64,000 nt of DNA from Methylobacterium frigidaeris (GCF_022179185.1 NZ_BPQJ01000034.1:1-64000); one strand, 5' to 3'; shown: positions 52,180-61,019, counted from the first letter of the stretch. Notes: generated by a model not told the origin, from the sequence alone. Made by a program: numbers and translations.

Positions 52180-53112
52180 ATGACCGGTGCCGTCCTGCTG
52201 GCCCTCCTGCCCGTTGTTATTCTGACGGCTCTCGGCCTGGCCCTGCGCCGCTGCCGGTTTCTCGCGGAGAGCTTCTGGCCGCAGGCCGAGCGGCTGGGCT
52301 ACTTCGTGCTGCTGCCGAGCCTGTTCTTCCACAGCCTCGCCACCGCACGGGTCGAGGCGGTGCCGGTCGGCGCGCTCGCGCTCACGCTGATCCTCTCGAC
52401 GCTCGTCGTCGCAAGCCTCGCCGTCGCGGTGCGGCCGCTGATCCGGGTCGACGGGCCGGCCTTCACGTCGGTGTTCCAGGGCAGCATTCGGTTCAACAAC
52501 TATGTCGGCGTCACCCTGGCCGCCGGTCTGTTCGGGGCGCAAGGGATCGCGCTCGCGGCGATCTGCAACGCGGCGATCGTGCCGACGGTCAACACGCTGT
52601 GCGTGCTGGTCTTCGCCCGCCATGGCGCGGCACGGCTGACGCCGCGGGGCATTGCCCGACAGCTCGCGACCAACCCGCTGATCGTGTCATCGCTCGCGGG
52701 GCTGGCCTTCCGGCTCCTCGGCTGGGGGCTGCCGCCGGGGCTGGAGCCGGCCCTGCGCACGCTGGGAGCGGCTTCGCTGCCGATCGGCCTGCTCTGCGTC
52801 GGGGCGGCGCTCGCGTTCGAGGGGGCCAGGACCTGGATTCGGCCGGTGCTGTCGGCCTCGGTGATGAAGTTTCTGGCGATGCCGGCGGCGACCGTGCTGG
52901 TAGCGCTCGGCCTCGGGCTGCATGGGCCGGCCCTGACCACGGCCCTGCTGTTCCAGGTGCTGCCGACCGCCTCCTCGGCCTACATCCTGGCGCGTCAGCT
53001 CGGCGGCGATGCGCCGCTGATGGCCGGCATCACGGCGGTACAGACCGTCCTGGCGTTGGTGGCGATGCCGCTGGTGCTGATCGGCCTGTCGGCTTTCGTG
53101 CCGATGGGATGA
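52180..53112 (+). CDS. AEC-family (auxin efflux carrier-like) transporter
   Basis: 310 residues with about ten membrane helices in two inverted halves, the AEC fold related to bile-acid and NhaA transporters. Recognisable are the first half VILTALGLALRRCRFL and LGYFVLLPSLFFHSLA, the asparagine-bearing SIRFNNYVGVTLA, and the second-half LPIGLLCVGAALAFEG and PTASSAYILARQLGGD. Bacterial AEC proteins export or import organic acids such as malonate; the substrate is not evident from neighbours. It is convergent with rpoH. Confidence 0.88.
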   Translation: MTGAVLLALLPVVILTALGLALRRCRFLAESFWPQAERLGYFVLLPSLFFHSLATARVEAVPVGALALTLILSTLVVASLAVAVRPLIRVDGPAFTSVFQGSIRFNNYVGVTLAAGLFGAQGIALAAICNAAIVPTVNTLCVLVFARHGAARLTPRGIARQLATNPLIVSSLAGLAFRLLGWGLPPGLEPALRTLGAASLPIGLLCVGAALAFEGARTWIRPVLSASVMKFLAMPAATVLVALGLGLHGPALTTALLFQVLPTASSAYILARQLGGDAPLMAGITAVQTVLALVAMPLVLIGLSAFVPMG

Positions 53113-53143
53113 AGGCCGGTCCTCCGGACCGGGGGCCGGCCGT

Positions 53144-54034
53144 TCAGGCCGGCACCCCCGCCCGCGGCGCCTCGCGGGTGGCGAGGTTGCGCTTGACCGC
53201 GTCCTGCACCTTCTCGAAGGCCCGCACCTCGATCTGCCGCACCCGCTCGCGGGAGACGCCGAACTCGCTGGACAGATCCTCAAGCGTGATCGGGTCGTCG
53301 GCGAGGCGGCGGGCCTCGAAGATGCGGCGCTCGCGCGGGTTGAGCACGCCGAGCGCGTCCTTGAGGGCGGCGAGGCGGTTCTGCCCCTCCTCCTCGCGGG
53401 CGAGCACGGTCTCCTGGGTCGGGGTGTCGTCGACGAGCCAGTCCTGCCACTCGCCCTCGCCTTCCTCGCGCAAGGGAGCGTTGAGCGACGCGTCGCCGCC
53501 GAGACGGCGGTTCATGTCGATCACGTCCTGCTCGGGCACGCCGAGGCGGGTGGCGATCTGCTTGACCTGGTCAGGGCGCAGGTCGCCCTCGTCGAGGGCG
53601 GAGATGCGCCCCTTGGCCTTGCGCAGGTTGAAGAACAGCTTCTTCTGGTTCGCGGTGGTGCCCATCTTCACGAGCGACCACGAGCGCAGGATGTATTCTT
53701 GAATCGCCGCCTTGATCCACCACATCGCATAGGTGGCGAGGCGGAAGCCCTTGTCGGGATCGAAGCGCTTGACGGCCTGCATCAGGCCGACATTGCCCTC
53801 GGACACCACCTCGCCGATCGGCAGGCCGTAGCCGCGATAGCCCATGGCGATCTTGGCCACGAGCCGCAGGTGGGAGGTCACGAGCTTGTGGGCGGCGTCG
53901 CGATCGCCATGTTCGCGCCAGCTCTTGGCGAGCATATACTCCTCCGTCGGCTCCAGCATCGGAAACCGGCGGATCTCGTCGAGGTAGCGCGACAGGCCCC
54001 CTTCATTGGCGAGCACGGGAAGTGCAGCAGCCAT
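53144..54034 (-). CDS. rpoH: Heat-shock sigma factor RpoH
   Basis: 296 residues from ATG 54034, with GAGGAGG upstream; codons further upstream are not conserved. Region 2 has LVTSHLRLVAKIAMGYRGYG and FRLATYAMWWIKAAIQEYILRSWSLVK. The RpoH box QKKLFFNLRKAKGRI identifies it as sigma-32 instead of the housekeeping sigma. Region 4 has the -35-binding helix LSSEFGVSRERVRQIEVRAF. It directs heat-shock genes; alphaproteobacteria often carry two or more copies. An inverted repeat in its leader may be regulatory. Confidence 0.95.
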   Translation of the reverse strand: MAAALPVLANEGGLSRYLDEIRRFPMLEPTEEYMLAKSWREHGDRDAAHKLVTSHLRLVAKIAMGYRGYGLPIGEVVSEGNVGLMQAVKRFDPDKGFRLATYAMWWIKAAIQEYILRSWSLVKMGTTANQKKLFFNLRKAKGRISALDEGDLRPDQVKQIATRLGVPEQDVIDMNRRLGGDASLNAPLREEGEGEWQDWLVDDTPTQETVLAREEEGQNRLAALKDALGVLNPRERRIFEARRLADDPITLEDLSSEFGVSRERVRQIEVRAFEKVQDAVKRNLATREAPRAGVPA

Positions 54035-54074
54035 TCCAACCTCCTCAAAGCTCCCCGGACAACATGGGCGAGCG

Positions 54075-54103
54075 CGAACGACCTCCCGTTGGCCGGTCGT
54101 TCG
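54075..54103. promoter_or_regulatory. Inverted repeat in the rpoH leader
   Basis: CGAACGACC (54075-54083) and GGTCGTTCG (54095-54103), a perfect 9-bp stem with an 11-base loop, 41 bases upstream of the rpoH start. It could be an operator or an mRNA structure controlling RpoH synthesis. This is inferred from position only. Confidence 0.35.
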
Positions 54104-54304
54104 ATCTGCCACCATAGCAGAGAGCGGTCCGGCCGGGTAGCGACGGGTGTCGCGACTAACGCGTGAGACGGCGTTTTGTGCTGCCGTGGCGGTTCGCCGC
54201 GTGCGGTGCCGCACTGCCGTAGGGTGAGACGCGAGCCCGCCCCCGTCAATGAAACGTACGGGAAAGGGATTTTCGTCCCGCCAAGGTCCAACAAAGCCCC
54301 GCTT

Positions 54305-55294
54305 TCAGGGCGTCAGGGCCGCGATCAGGCGGGCCATGTCGTCCGGCGGCGGGCTCTCGAAGCGCAGCGACTCGCCGGTGCGGGGATGGCGGAAGCCGAG
54401 GAGCGCCGCGTGCAGCGCCTGACGGCCGAGGGCGTCGAGCGCCGCGCGAGCCTCCGCTCCCAAGCGGTTCGCCTTGGTGCGGAACGCCGCGCCGTAGACC
54501 GCGTCCCCGAGCAGGGGATGGCCGCGATGGGCCAGATGCACGCGGATCTGATGGGTGCGCCCGGTCTCGAGCCGGCAGCGCACCAGCCCCACCGGCTCCT
54601 GCTCCCCGAGCGCGGCCTCGAGGCGGTAATGGGTGATCGCGTGGCGGCCACGTCCTTCGCGCACCACCGCGATCTTCTCCCTGTTCCGCTCCGAGCGCGC
54701 GAGCGCCGCGTCGATCGTGCCGGCGGCGGGCTCCGGTAGGCCCCAGACCAGGGCGAGATAGGCCCGCTCCAGCGGGCCTGTGCGGCCGTGATCGGCGAAT
54801 TGCGCCGAGAGGTCCTGGTGGGCGAGGTCGGTCTTGGCCACCACCATCAGGCCGGTCGTGTCCTTGTCGAGGCGGTGGACGATGCCGGGCCGCGCGACCC
54901 CGCCGATGCCCGACAGGCTGGCCCCGCAATGGGCGAGGAGCGCGTTGACGAGCGTGCCGCTGTCGTTGCCGGCGCCCGGATGCACGACGAGCCCCGCCGG
55001 CTTGTCGATCACGATCAGGTCGTCGTCCTCGTAGACGACCGCGAGGTCGCGGGCCTCCGGCTCCGGTTCGGCCGGGCGCGGCGGCGGCACCGTCACGGCC
55101 ACGCGCTGACCGCCCGTGACCTTGGCGGAGGGATCGCCGGCCAGCGCCTCCCCGAGGATCACCTGCCCGTCGCGGATCAGCGCCTGCAGGCGGCTGCGCG
55201 ACAGGTCCGGCCATAGCCGCGCCAGGGCCCGGTCCAGGCGCTCGCTCCCCTCCCCCGGCGGGATCACGCCCTCCCGCACGTCAGCCTCGCTCAA
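54305..55294 (-). CDS. RluA/RluD-family RNA pseudouridine synthase
   Basis: 329 residues. An N-terminal S4 RNA-binding domain (RLDRALARLWPDLSRSRLQALIRDG, written here as landmarks) is followed by the pseudouridine synthase domain: VIDKPAGLVVHPG, the catalytic Asp in HRLDKDTTGLMVVAKT, and RTHQIRVHLAHRGHPLLGD. These fit the RluD type, which modifies 23S rRNA helix 69; RluC-like proteins are close, so the exact target is inferred. It is divergent from tRNA-Glu. Confidence 0.9.
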   Translation of the reverse strand: MSEADVREGVIPPGEGSERLDRALARLWPDLSRSRLQALIRDGQVILGEALAGDPSAKVTGGQRVAVTVPPPRPAEPEPEARDLAVVYEDDDLIVIDKPAGLVVHPGAGNDSGTLVNALLAHCGASLSGIGGVARPGIVHRLDKDTTGLMVVAKTDLAHQDLSAQFADHGRTGPLERAYLALVWGLPEPAAGTIDAALARSERNREKIAVVREGRGRHAITHYRLEAALGEQEPVGLVRCRLETGRTHQIRVHLAHRGHPLLGDAVYGAAFRTKANRLGAEARAALDALGRQALHAALLGFRHPRTGESLRFESPPPDDMARLIAALTP

Positions 55295-55396
55295 ACCGCC
55301 ACTCCCGCCGCATCACCCGAAAACGTCGCCGGGATACGATTTCGGGCTTGTGCCCGTCCAGGCCCGTCGCTATACCGCCGCCATCCCGCCCGGCAA

Positions 55397-55473
55397 GCTC
55401 CCATCGTCTAGCGGTCTAGGACGTCGCCCTCTCACGGCGAAAACAGGGGTTCGAGTCCCCTTGGGAGCGCCAC
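55397..55473 (+). tRNA. tRNA-Glu (anticodon CUC)
   Basis: A full cloverleaf is visible. The acceptor stem GCTCCCA (55397-55403) pairs with TGGGAGC (55463-55469). The anticodon stem TCGCC/GGCGA encloses the loop CTCTCAC with anticodon CTC at 55431-55433. The T arm is AGGGG-TTCGAGT-CCCCT. G is the discriminator and CCA (55471-55473) is encoded. It reads GAG (Glu). Confidence 0.95.
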
Positions 55474-55837
55474 GGCCGGAGATCTAGCCGATCAGCACTG
55501 CGCTCACGCTCCCGATGCTTCGCTGGAAGCGTGCAGGCCGATGATCTCGACTGTCCTCAGGGCCTGATCGTCGCGTTCCGTGTCGCGGAGCGATCCTCGC
55601 CGTCAACCTTGCAGTCGCTCGAAACGGAACGGACGGTGGCCTCGGCCATCGCCACCTGCGCCGCACTCGCCTCGCCGTTCTCGTCGCTCAGAGAGACGCG
55701 GGGCCCCGACCCACCCGTCGGCTCCCCTGCGCGCGAAGCGCCACGTCGCGGCGCGGGCTCCGACCCGGTCATCCCTGGACCCATCCTTGCGATGTCGCCC
55801 GCTCCGTCGCCGGACGGCCGCGCCCGTCGTCCGGCCT
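55474..55837. other. Gene-free region downstream of tRNA-Glu
   Basis: 364 bases with no convincing gene. A minus-strand frame (55557-55841) has 94 codons but lacks a ribosome-binding site and reads as low-order sequence. I found no copy of the tRNA 3' end that would mark an integrated element. Confidence 0.45.
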
Positions 55838-56518
55838 TCAATGATCGTGCGTGTGCTCCGGCAGCGTCAGCCCGAAATGCGTCACCAGGTCCTGCACCTG
55901 GGCCGGGCTCAGGTGGCGCGGGTTGAGGTTGCGCAGGAGCAGGTAGAGCTTGGCGGTCTCCTCCAGCTCCTCGGTGGCGAAGACCGCCGCCTCCAGGGTA
56001 TCGCCGGCCACCACCGGGCCGTGATTGGCGAGCAGGACCGAGGAGTACGCCCCGGCGAGGCCCCTGATCGCGTCGGCCACCGCCGGGTCGCCGGGGCGGT
56101 AATAAGGCACCAGGGCCACCGCGCCGGCCCGCATCAGGCTGTAGGGGGTGAGCGGCGGCAGCACCGCGCGAGGATCGATCTCCGGCAGCATCGAGACCGC
56201 GACGGCGTGGGTCGAGTGGAGGTGAACGATCGCCCGCGCCTCGGCCCGGCTGTCGTAGAGGGCGCCGTGGAGCGGAATCTCCTTGGTGGGCTTGTCGCCG
56301 GACAGGAGCCGCCCGTCGCGGTCGAGACGGGAGATGCGGGCGGGGTCGAGGAAGCCGAGCGAGGCGTTGGTCGGCGTCACCAGCCAGCCGCCGTCGTCGA
56401 GCCGCAGCGAGATGTTGCCGGACGAGCCGGGGGTCAGGCCGCGCTCGAACAGCGAGCGGCCGAAGCGGCAGATCGCTTCGCGCAAAGCGGATTCGTTCTT
56501 GCCAGAGATGTCCGTCAC
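55838..56518 (-). CDS. otnC: 3-oxo-tetronate 4-phosphate decarboxylase (class II aldolase fold)
   Basis: 226 residues. The fold is that of fuculose-phosphate aldolase: RGLTPGSSGNISLRL, TPTNASLG, then the metal ligands in VHLHSTHAV (His-x-His) and a later His in LLANHGPVVAG. In the tetronate pathway OtnC decarboxylates 3-oxo-tetronate 4-phosphate to dihydroxyacetone phosphate. Its start overlaps the regulator's stop by four bases (ATGA), so it is the second gene of a lacI-otnC unit running away from the ltnD-otnI-otnK unit. The context makes the assignment strong, though the fold alone would not. Confidence 0.9.
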   Translation of the reverse strand: MTDISGKNESALREAICRFGRSLFERGLTPGSSGNISLRLDDGGWLVTPTNASLGFLDPARISRLDRDGRLLSGDKPTKEIPLHGALYDSRAEARAIVHLHSTHAVAVSMLPEIDPRAVLPPLTPYSLMRAGAVALVPYYRPGDPAVADAIRGLAGAYSSVLLANHGPVVAGDTLEAAVFATEELEETAKLYLLLRNLNPRHLSPAQVQDLVTHFGLTLPEHTHDH

Positions 56519-57561
56519 GCCGTCGCTCCCTCGATCAGCTCGAAGCCGAGATCCACCACCGTCGCCGGGCCCCCGGTACAGAGGAGCCGTGCCGCCGTCG
56601 CCCCGGCCTCGACCCGCGGGGTGCGGATGGTGGCCAGCGGCTGCGGCATCAGCCGGCCGACATCGAGGCCGTTATAGCCGAACAGCGCCAGGCGCCCCGG
56701 TACCGTGATGCCGTGGGCGAGGCAGTGGAAATAGCCGCCGAGCGCCATGTCGTCGTTCGAGAAATAGGCCGCGTCGAGGTCCGGCACCCGGGCCAGCAGC
56801 GCCTCCAGCCCGTGCCGGCCGGCCTCGACCGAGGACGGGCTGGCGACCCGCTCCTCCCCGGCGGGGGCGAGACCGACCTGGGCCAGACCCTCGCGGAAAC
56901 CGGCGTAGCGCTTGGCGGCGCGCTTATCCCTGGTCAGGTCGTGGCCGATATAGCCGATGCGGCGGTAGCCGCGGCCCGCGAGGTGGCGGGCGCTGGCCTC
57001 GCCCGCGGCGCGGTTGGAATAGCCGACCACGATGTCGAGCCCCGGCCCGTCGATGTCGAGCAGTTCCGCCACCCGCACGCCGCTGGCCACGAGCCGGCGC
57101 CGCGTGCCCGGGTTGTGCTCGAGCCCGGTGACGATCAGCCCGGCCGGGCGCCAGCTCAGGAGCGAGCCGACCACCGCCTCCTCGCGATCCTGGTCGTAAT
57201 CAGTGACGGCGATGACCGATTGGAAGCCCTCCTGCTCCAGGGCGGCGGTCGCGCCGCGCAGGAGGTCCGGGAAGACGATGTTGGTGAGCGAGGGGATGAC
57301 GATGCCGATCAGCCGCGAGCCAGTCGAAGCCAGGGTGCCGGCGATGCGGTTCGGCACGTAGCCGAGGCGCGCCACCGCCGCCTCGACCCGGGCCCGGGTC
57401 GTCTCCGAGAACGAGCCGTGGCTGCGCAGGACTCGCGACACCGTGCTCTCGCCGACCCGCGCCTCGCGGGCGACGTCCGCCAGGGTGATCGGCCGCCGGC
57501 CGGTCCCGTCCCGCGGCACCTCGTCGTCGGCCGCGAAGGCCTCGTTGCCCCCCTCGTCCAT
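56515..57561 (-). CDS. LacI-family repressor of the tetronate genes
   Basis: 348 residues from ATG 57561. The N-terminal helix-turn-helix is at about 26-48 (ITLADVAREARVGESTVSRVL), followed by the hinge helix (VPNRIAGTLASTG), and a periplasmic-binding-protein-like sensor domain (IGIVIPSLTNIVFPDLLRG to GYNGLDVGRLMPQPLATIRT). LacI regulators of this GntR-like type bind sugar acids or their phosphates. It heads the lacI-otnC transcript, and a perfect palindrome lies 97 bases upstream. It probably represses both divergent units until a tetronate intermediate is present. Confidence 0.9.
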   Translation of the reverse strand: MDEGGNEAFAADDEVPRDGTGRRPITLADVAREARVGESTVSRVLRSHGSFSETTRARVEAAVARLGYVPNRIAGTLASTGSRLIGIVIPSLTNIVFPDLLRGATAALEQEGFQSVIAVTDYDQDREEAVVGSLLSWRPAGLIVTGLEHNPGTRRRLVASGVRVAELLDIDGPGLDIVVGYSNRAAGEASARHLAGRGYRRIGYIGHDLTRDKRAAKRYAGFREGLAQVGLAPAGEERVASPSSVEAGRHGLEALLARVPDLDAAYFSNDDMALGGYFHCLAHGITVPGRLALFGYNGLDVGRLMPQPLATIRTPRVEAGATAARLLCTGGPATVVDLGFELIEGATA

Positions 57562-57657
57562 CCGTCCTCCCGTTTCCGCCCGGCACCTTGTCACGGACGC
57601 TCGGGAGCGCCACGATGTCATGGTTCCCCGGGCGGCTCAACGGACCCATGGTCCGGA

Positions 57658-57673
57658 TTGGCAGCGCTGCCAA
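57658..57673. promoter_or_regulatory. Perfect 16-bp palindrome, likely LacI-family operator
   Basis: TTGGCAGCGCTGCCAA at 57658-57673 is exactly self-complementary with a central CG, the layout of LacI/GalR-family operators. It lies between lacI (start 57561) and ltnD (start 57778), about 100 bases from each. TTGGCA at its left end could also be a -35, with TAGAGC 17 bases on (57681-57686), so binding would block ltnD transcription. Confidence 0.75.
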
Positions 57674-57777
57674 ATCGGGCTAGAGCTTGGGACCGAGGCG
57701 CGGCGTCAGATCGCGCCGGTTCGGGTCGTGCGAGCGACCCGCACGGGTCGTTTCGTGACCCGCAAGGAGGAAACGGC

Positions 57778-58689
57778 ATGAGCGACACACCCGCCCGCGT
57801 TGCGGTGATTGGTCTCGGCTCGATGGGCTACGGCATGGCGCAAGCCCTGCGCCGGGCCGGCCTCGATGTGGCCGGCAGCGACGTCGATCCGGCATCCGTG
57901 TCGCGCTTCTCCGCAGAGGGCGGCCGCGGCGCAGCGAGCCCGGCGGAAGCCGCGGCGAATGCGGGGATCGTGGTGTGCGTCGTCGTCAACGCGGCCCAGA
58001 CCGAGGCGGTCCTGTTCGGGCCCGACGGCGTCGCCGCGGCGATGCCGGAAGGGGCCGTGTTCGTCTCCTGCGCCACGATGGATCCGGAGATCGCCCGCCG
58101 CCTCGCCGCCCGGCTCGAGGCCACCGGCCGCCACTACCTCGACGCGCCGATCAGCGGCGGCGCCCAGCGCGCCGCGCAAGGAGAACTCACGATCCTGGCC
58201 TCGGGCAGCGGCGCGGCCTTCGCGGCGGCCCGGCCCGCCCTCGACGCCATGGCGGCCAAGCTCTACGAGCTCGGCGACGCCGCCGGCCAGGGGGCGGCCT
58301 TCAAGATGATTAACCAGCTGCTCGCCGGCGTGCACATCGCCGCGGCGAGCGAGGCGATGGCCTTCGCCGCCCGCCAGGGCCTCGACCTTCGCCGCGTCTA
58401 CGAGGTCATCACGGCCTCGGCCGGCAATTCCTGGATGTTCGAGAACCGGATGCCGCACGTGCTCGACGGCGATTACGCGCCGCGCAGCGCGGTCGACATC
58501 TTCGTCAAGGATCTCGGCATCGTGCAGGACATGGCCCGGACCCAGAAATTCCCGGTGCCGGTGGCGGCCGCCGCGCTCCAGATGTTCCTGATGGCCGCCG
58601 GCGCCGGCATGGGCCGCGACGACGATGCGTCGGTGGCGCGGATCTACGCCCAGGTGACCGGAACGGCCCTGCCGGGCGGGGCGGGGTGA
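57778..58689 (+). CDS. ltnD: L-threonate/tetronate dehydrogenase
   Basis: 303 residues from ATG 57778, preceded by AAGGAGG. It is a beta-hydroxyacid dehydrogenase: the NAD motif GLGSMGYGMAQALRRAG at about 12-28, the DAPISGGAQRAAQGEL substrate loop, and the catalytic Lys in FKMINQLLAGVH. It oxidises the 2-hydroxyl of threonate (or erythronate) to 2-oxo-tetronate. The gene order ltnD-otnI-otnK plus otnC fixes the pathway better than the sequence alone. It opens the plus-strand unit controlled by the LacI-type palindrome. Confidence 0.9.
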   Translation: MSDTPARVAVIGLGSMGYGMAQALRRAGLDVAGSDVDPASVSRFSAEGGRGAASPAEAAANAGIVVCVVVNAAQTEAVLFGPDGVAAAMPEGAVFVSCATMDPEIARRLAARLEATGRHYLDAPISGGAQRAAQGELTILASGSGAAFAAARPALDAMAAKLYELGDAAGQGAAFKMINQLLAGVHIAAASEAMAFAARQGLDLRRVYEVITASAGNSWMFENRMPHVLDGDYAPRSAVDIFVKDLGIVQDMARTQKFPVPVAAAALQMFLMAAGAGMGRDDDASVARIYAQVTGTALPGGAG

Positions 58690-58727
58690 CGCCGGTCGCG
58701 ATCCATCGACCGGGCTGACATCCTCCT

Positions 58728-58865
58728 GGTCATTCCGGGGCCACGCAGCGGAGCCCGGAATCCAGACACTACGGTGCTTCAGGACACGTCGGATCGCGGT
58801 CCGCTTCACCCTGCGCGCCCAGCGGTGCTGGACCCCGGGTTCCGCTGCGCGGCTCCGGGACGACC
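58728..58865. repeat. Long imperfect inverted repeat between ltnD and otnI
   Basis: Two 38-base arms (58728-58765 and 58828-58865) are inverted copies with 31 of 38 positions matching and all differences being transitions, separated by 62 bases. The arms carry CATTCCGGGG-like and CGCAGCGGA segments typical of dispersed palindromic repeats in this group. It sits inside the tetronate unit and could affect mRNA stability or partial termination before otnI. Confidence 0.75.
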
Positions 58866-58971
58866 GGAGGATCAGGCAATGTGAGCGCCTGGTCGGCGAC
58901 TTTCTGCTGACCGACCAGGCTCAAGCCCGCCAAGGCACCGGCGCCGCCGCGCCGATCAAGGGAGGATTGTC

Positions 58972-59754
58972 ATGCCGCGCTTCGCCGCGAACCTGACCCT
59001 GATGTTCACCGAAGTCCCGTTCCTCGACCGCTTCGCCGAGGCCGCGGCGGCCGGGTTCGAGGCGGTCGAGTTCCTGTTTCCCTATGACCACCCGCCCGAG
59101 GCGATCGGCGAGCGGTTGACGGCACACGGCCTGACCCAGGCCCTGTTCAACCTGCCCCCGGGCGACTGGGCGGCCGGTGAGCGAGGCCTCGCAGCTTTGC
59201 CGGAGCGGTTCGAGGAGCTGAAAGGCGGCGTCGAGACGGCGCTCGGGTACGCCCGCGCCACCGGCGTGAAGCGCCTGCACATGATGGCCGGCATGGCAGA
59301 CCGAAACGACCCCGAAGCCCGAGACTCCTACCGCCGCGCCGTCGCCTGGACGGCGGAGCGCTTGAGCACAGAAGGGCTCGACCTCGTTCTCGAGCCGATC
59401 AACGCCCGCAACATGCCGGGCTACTTCCTCAACGACTTCGGTTACGCCGCCGACGTGATCCGCGACCTCGGGCTGCCGAACCTGAAGCTGCAATTCGACC
59501 TCTACCATTGCCAGATCCTGCACGGCGACGTGACCATGCGGCTGCGCGCCCTGATGCCGATGGTCGGGCACGTCCAGACCGCGAGCGTGCCGGAGCGGCA
59601 CGAGCCCGGCAGCGGCGAGATGAACGACGCCTTCCTGTTCGCCGAGCTCGACCGGCTCGGCTATGACGGCTTCATCGGCTGCGAGTACAACCCGCGGGCC
59701 GGCACGCGCGAAGGGCTCGGCTGGTTCGCCCCGTACAAGGGAGCACGCACATGA
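58972..59754 (+). CDS. otnI: 2-oxo-tetronate isomerase (hydroxypyruvate isomerase family)
   Basis: 260 residues. A xylose-isomerase-like TIM barrel of the Hyi/OtnI type: FAANLTLMFTEVPFLDRFA, GFEAVEFLFPYDHPPE, the metal-ligand E in VLEPINARNMPGYFL, and DLYHCQILHGDV, with GCEYNPRAGTREGLGW near the end. It converts 2-oxo-tetronate to 3-oxo-tetronate. It overlaps otnK by four bases (ATGA). Hydroxypyruvate isomerases look alike, but the neighbours support the tetronate role. Confidence 0.92.
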   Translation: MPRFAANLTLMFTEVPFLDRFAEAAAAGFEAVEFLFPYDHPPEAIGERLTAHGLTQALFNLPPGDWAAGERGLAALPERFEELKGGVETALGYARATGVKRLHMMAGMADRNDPEARDSYRRAVAWTAERLSTEGLDLVLEPINARNMPGYFLNDFGYAADVIRDLGLPNLKLQFDLYHCQILHGDVTMRLRALMPMVGHVQTASVPERHEPGSGEMNDAFLFAELDRLGYDGFIGCEYNPRAGTREGLGWFAPYKGART

Positions 59755-61019
59755 CCCTGGCGCTGGGCTGCATCGCCGACGACTACACCGGCGCCTCCGA
59801 TCTCGCCAATACCCTGACCAAGGCGGGCTTGCGCACGGTCCAGACCATCGGGGTGCCGGCGGACGATCTCGCGCTCCCCGAGGTCGACGCCGTGGTCGTC
59901 TCGCTCAAGAGCCGCTCGATTCCCGCCGAAGAGGCGGTGGCGCGCTCGCGCGAGGCCGCGTCGTGGCTGAACGCCCGGGGTGCCGGCCACCTGCTGTTCA
60001 AGGTCTGCTCGACCTTCGATTCGACCGATGCCGGCAATATCGGCCCGGTGACCGACGCCTTGCGCGAGGATGCCGGCGAAGCGATCGCCCTCGTCACCCC
60101 GGCCTTTCCGGAGACGGCGCGCACGGTCTATCTCGGCCACCTCTTCGTCGGCGCGGTGCCGCTGCACGAGAGCCCGCTCAAGGACCACCCCCTGAACCCG
60201 ATGCGGGATTCGAACCTCGTGCGGGTGCTGGCGCGCCAGAGCCGGGGGCCGGTTGGGCTCCTCGACCTCGCCACGGTGGCGCACGGCGCGGAGGCGGTGA
60301 GCGCCCGGCTCGACGCCCTCGCCCGGGAGGGCAAGGGCGCGGCGATCGCCGATGCGGTGCTCGACCGCGACCTCGCGGTGCTGGGCGCGGCCGCCCTCAC
60401 CCGGAAGGTCTCGACCGGCGCCTCGGGGCTCGGCCTCGGTCTCGCCCGCGCGCTCGTGGCGTCGGGCCGCGTCGCGCCCGCTGCCGCGGACACCGATCTC
60501 GGCGGCCCGATCGGCGGCCCGGCGGCCTGCCTCGCCGGCAGCTGCTCGCAGGCCACTCTGGGCCAGATCGCCCGGGCCGAGGCCGCGATGCCGGTGCGCC
60601 GCCTCGATCCGGCGCGGCTGCTCGCCGGCGAGGACGAGGCCGGCGCGGCCCTGGCCTGGGCCATGGAGCGGATCGGCGACGGCCCGGTGCTGATCGCCAG
60701 CAGCGCCGGCCCGGACGACGTCGCCGCGGTCCAGGCCCGTTACGGCCGCGACGAAGCCGGCCACGCCATCGAGGCCGCGATGGCGCGGATCGCCGAGGGA
60801 CTGGTCGCAAACGGCGTGCGCCGCCTGGTGGTGGCGGGAGGCGAGACTTCCGGCGCCGTGGTCGACCGCCTGGGGCTGCCGGCCTTCCGCGTCGGCCCCG
60901 AGATCGCCCCCGGCGTGCCGGTCCTGCGCACCACCGACCGGGACATGTGGCTGGCGCTCAAGTCCGGGAATTTCGGCGGGCCGGACTTCTTCACCGATGC
61001 ACTGAAACTGATGCCGTAG
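59751..61019 (+). CDS. otnK: 3-oxo-tetronate kinase (four-carbon acid sugar kinase)
   Basis: 422 residues. The protein has the two-domain DUF1537 kinase layout. The N-terminal substrate-binding half opens LGCIADDYTGASDLANTL and has LLFKVCSTFDSTDAGNIG. The C-terminal nucleotide-binding half has LIASSAGPDDVAAVQ, LVVAGGETSGAVVDRLG and LKSGNFGGPDFFTDAL. It phosphorylates 3-oxo-tetronate at C4, giving the substrate of OtnC. It is the last gene of the unit and overlaps otnI by four bases. Confidence 0.93.
   Translation: MTLALGCIADDYTGASDLANTLTKAGLRTVQTIGVPADDLALPEVDAVVVSLKSRSIPAEEAVARSREAASWLNARGAGHLLFKVCSTFDSTDAGNIGPVTDALREDAGEAIALVTPAFPETARTVYLGHLFVGAVPLHESPLKDHPLNPMRDSNLVRVLARQSRGPVGLLDLATVAHGAEAVSARLDALAREGKGAAIADAVLDRDLAVLGAAALTRKVSTGASGLGLGLARALVASGRVAPAAADTDLGGPIGGPAACLAGSCSQATLGQIARAEAAMPVRRLDPARLLAGEDEAGAALAWAMERIGDGPVLIASSAGPDDVAAVQARYGRDEAGHAIEAAMARIAEGLVANGVRRLVVAGGETSGAVVDRLGLPAFRVGPEIAPGVPVLRTTDRDMWLALKSGNFGGPDFFTDALKLMP

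Noticed and set aside
55397..55837. Integration (att) site at the tRNA-Glu 3' end
   Set aside because: No repeat of the tRNA end and no integrase gene nearby.
55557..55841. 94-codon minus-strand frame after tRNA-Glu
   Set aside because: No ribosome-binding site and no recognisable domain; overlaps the end of otnC.
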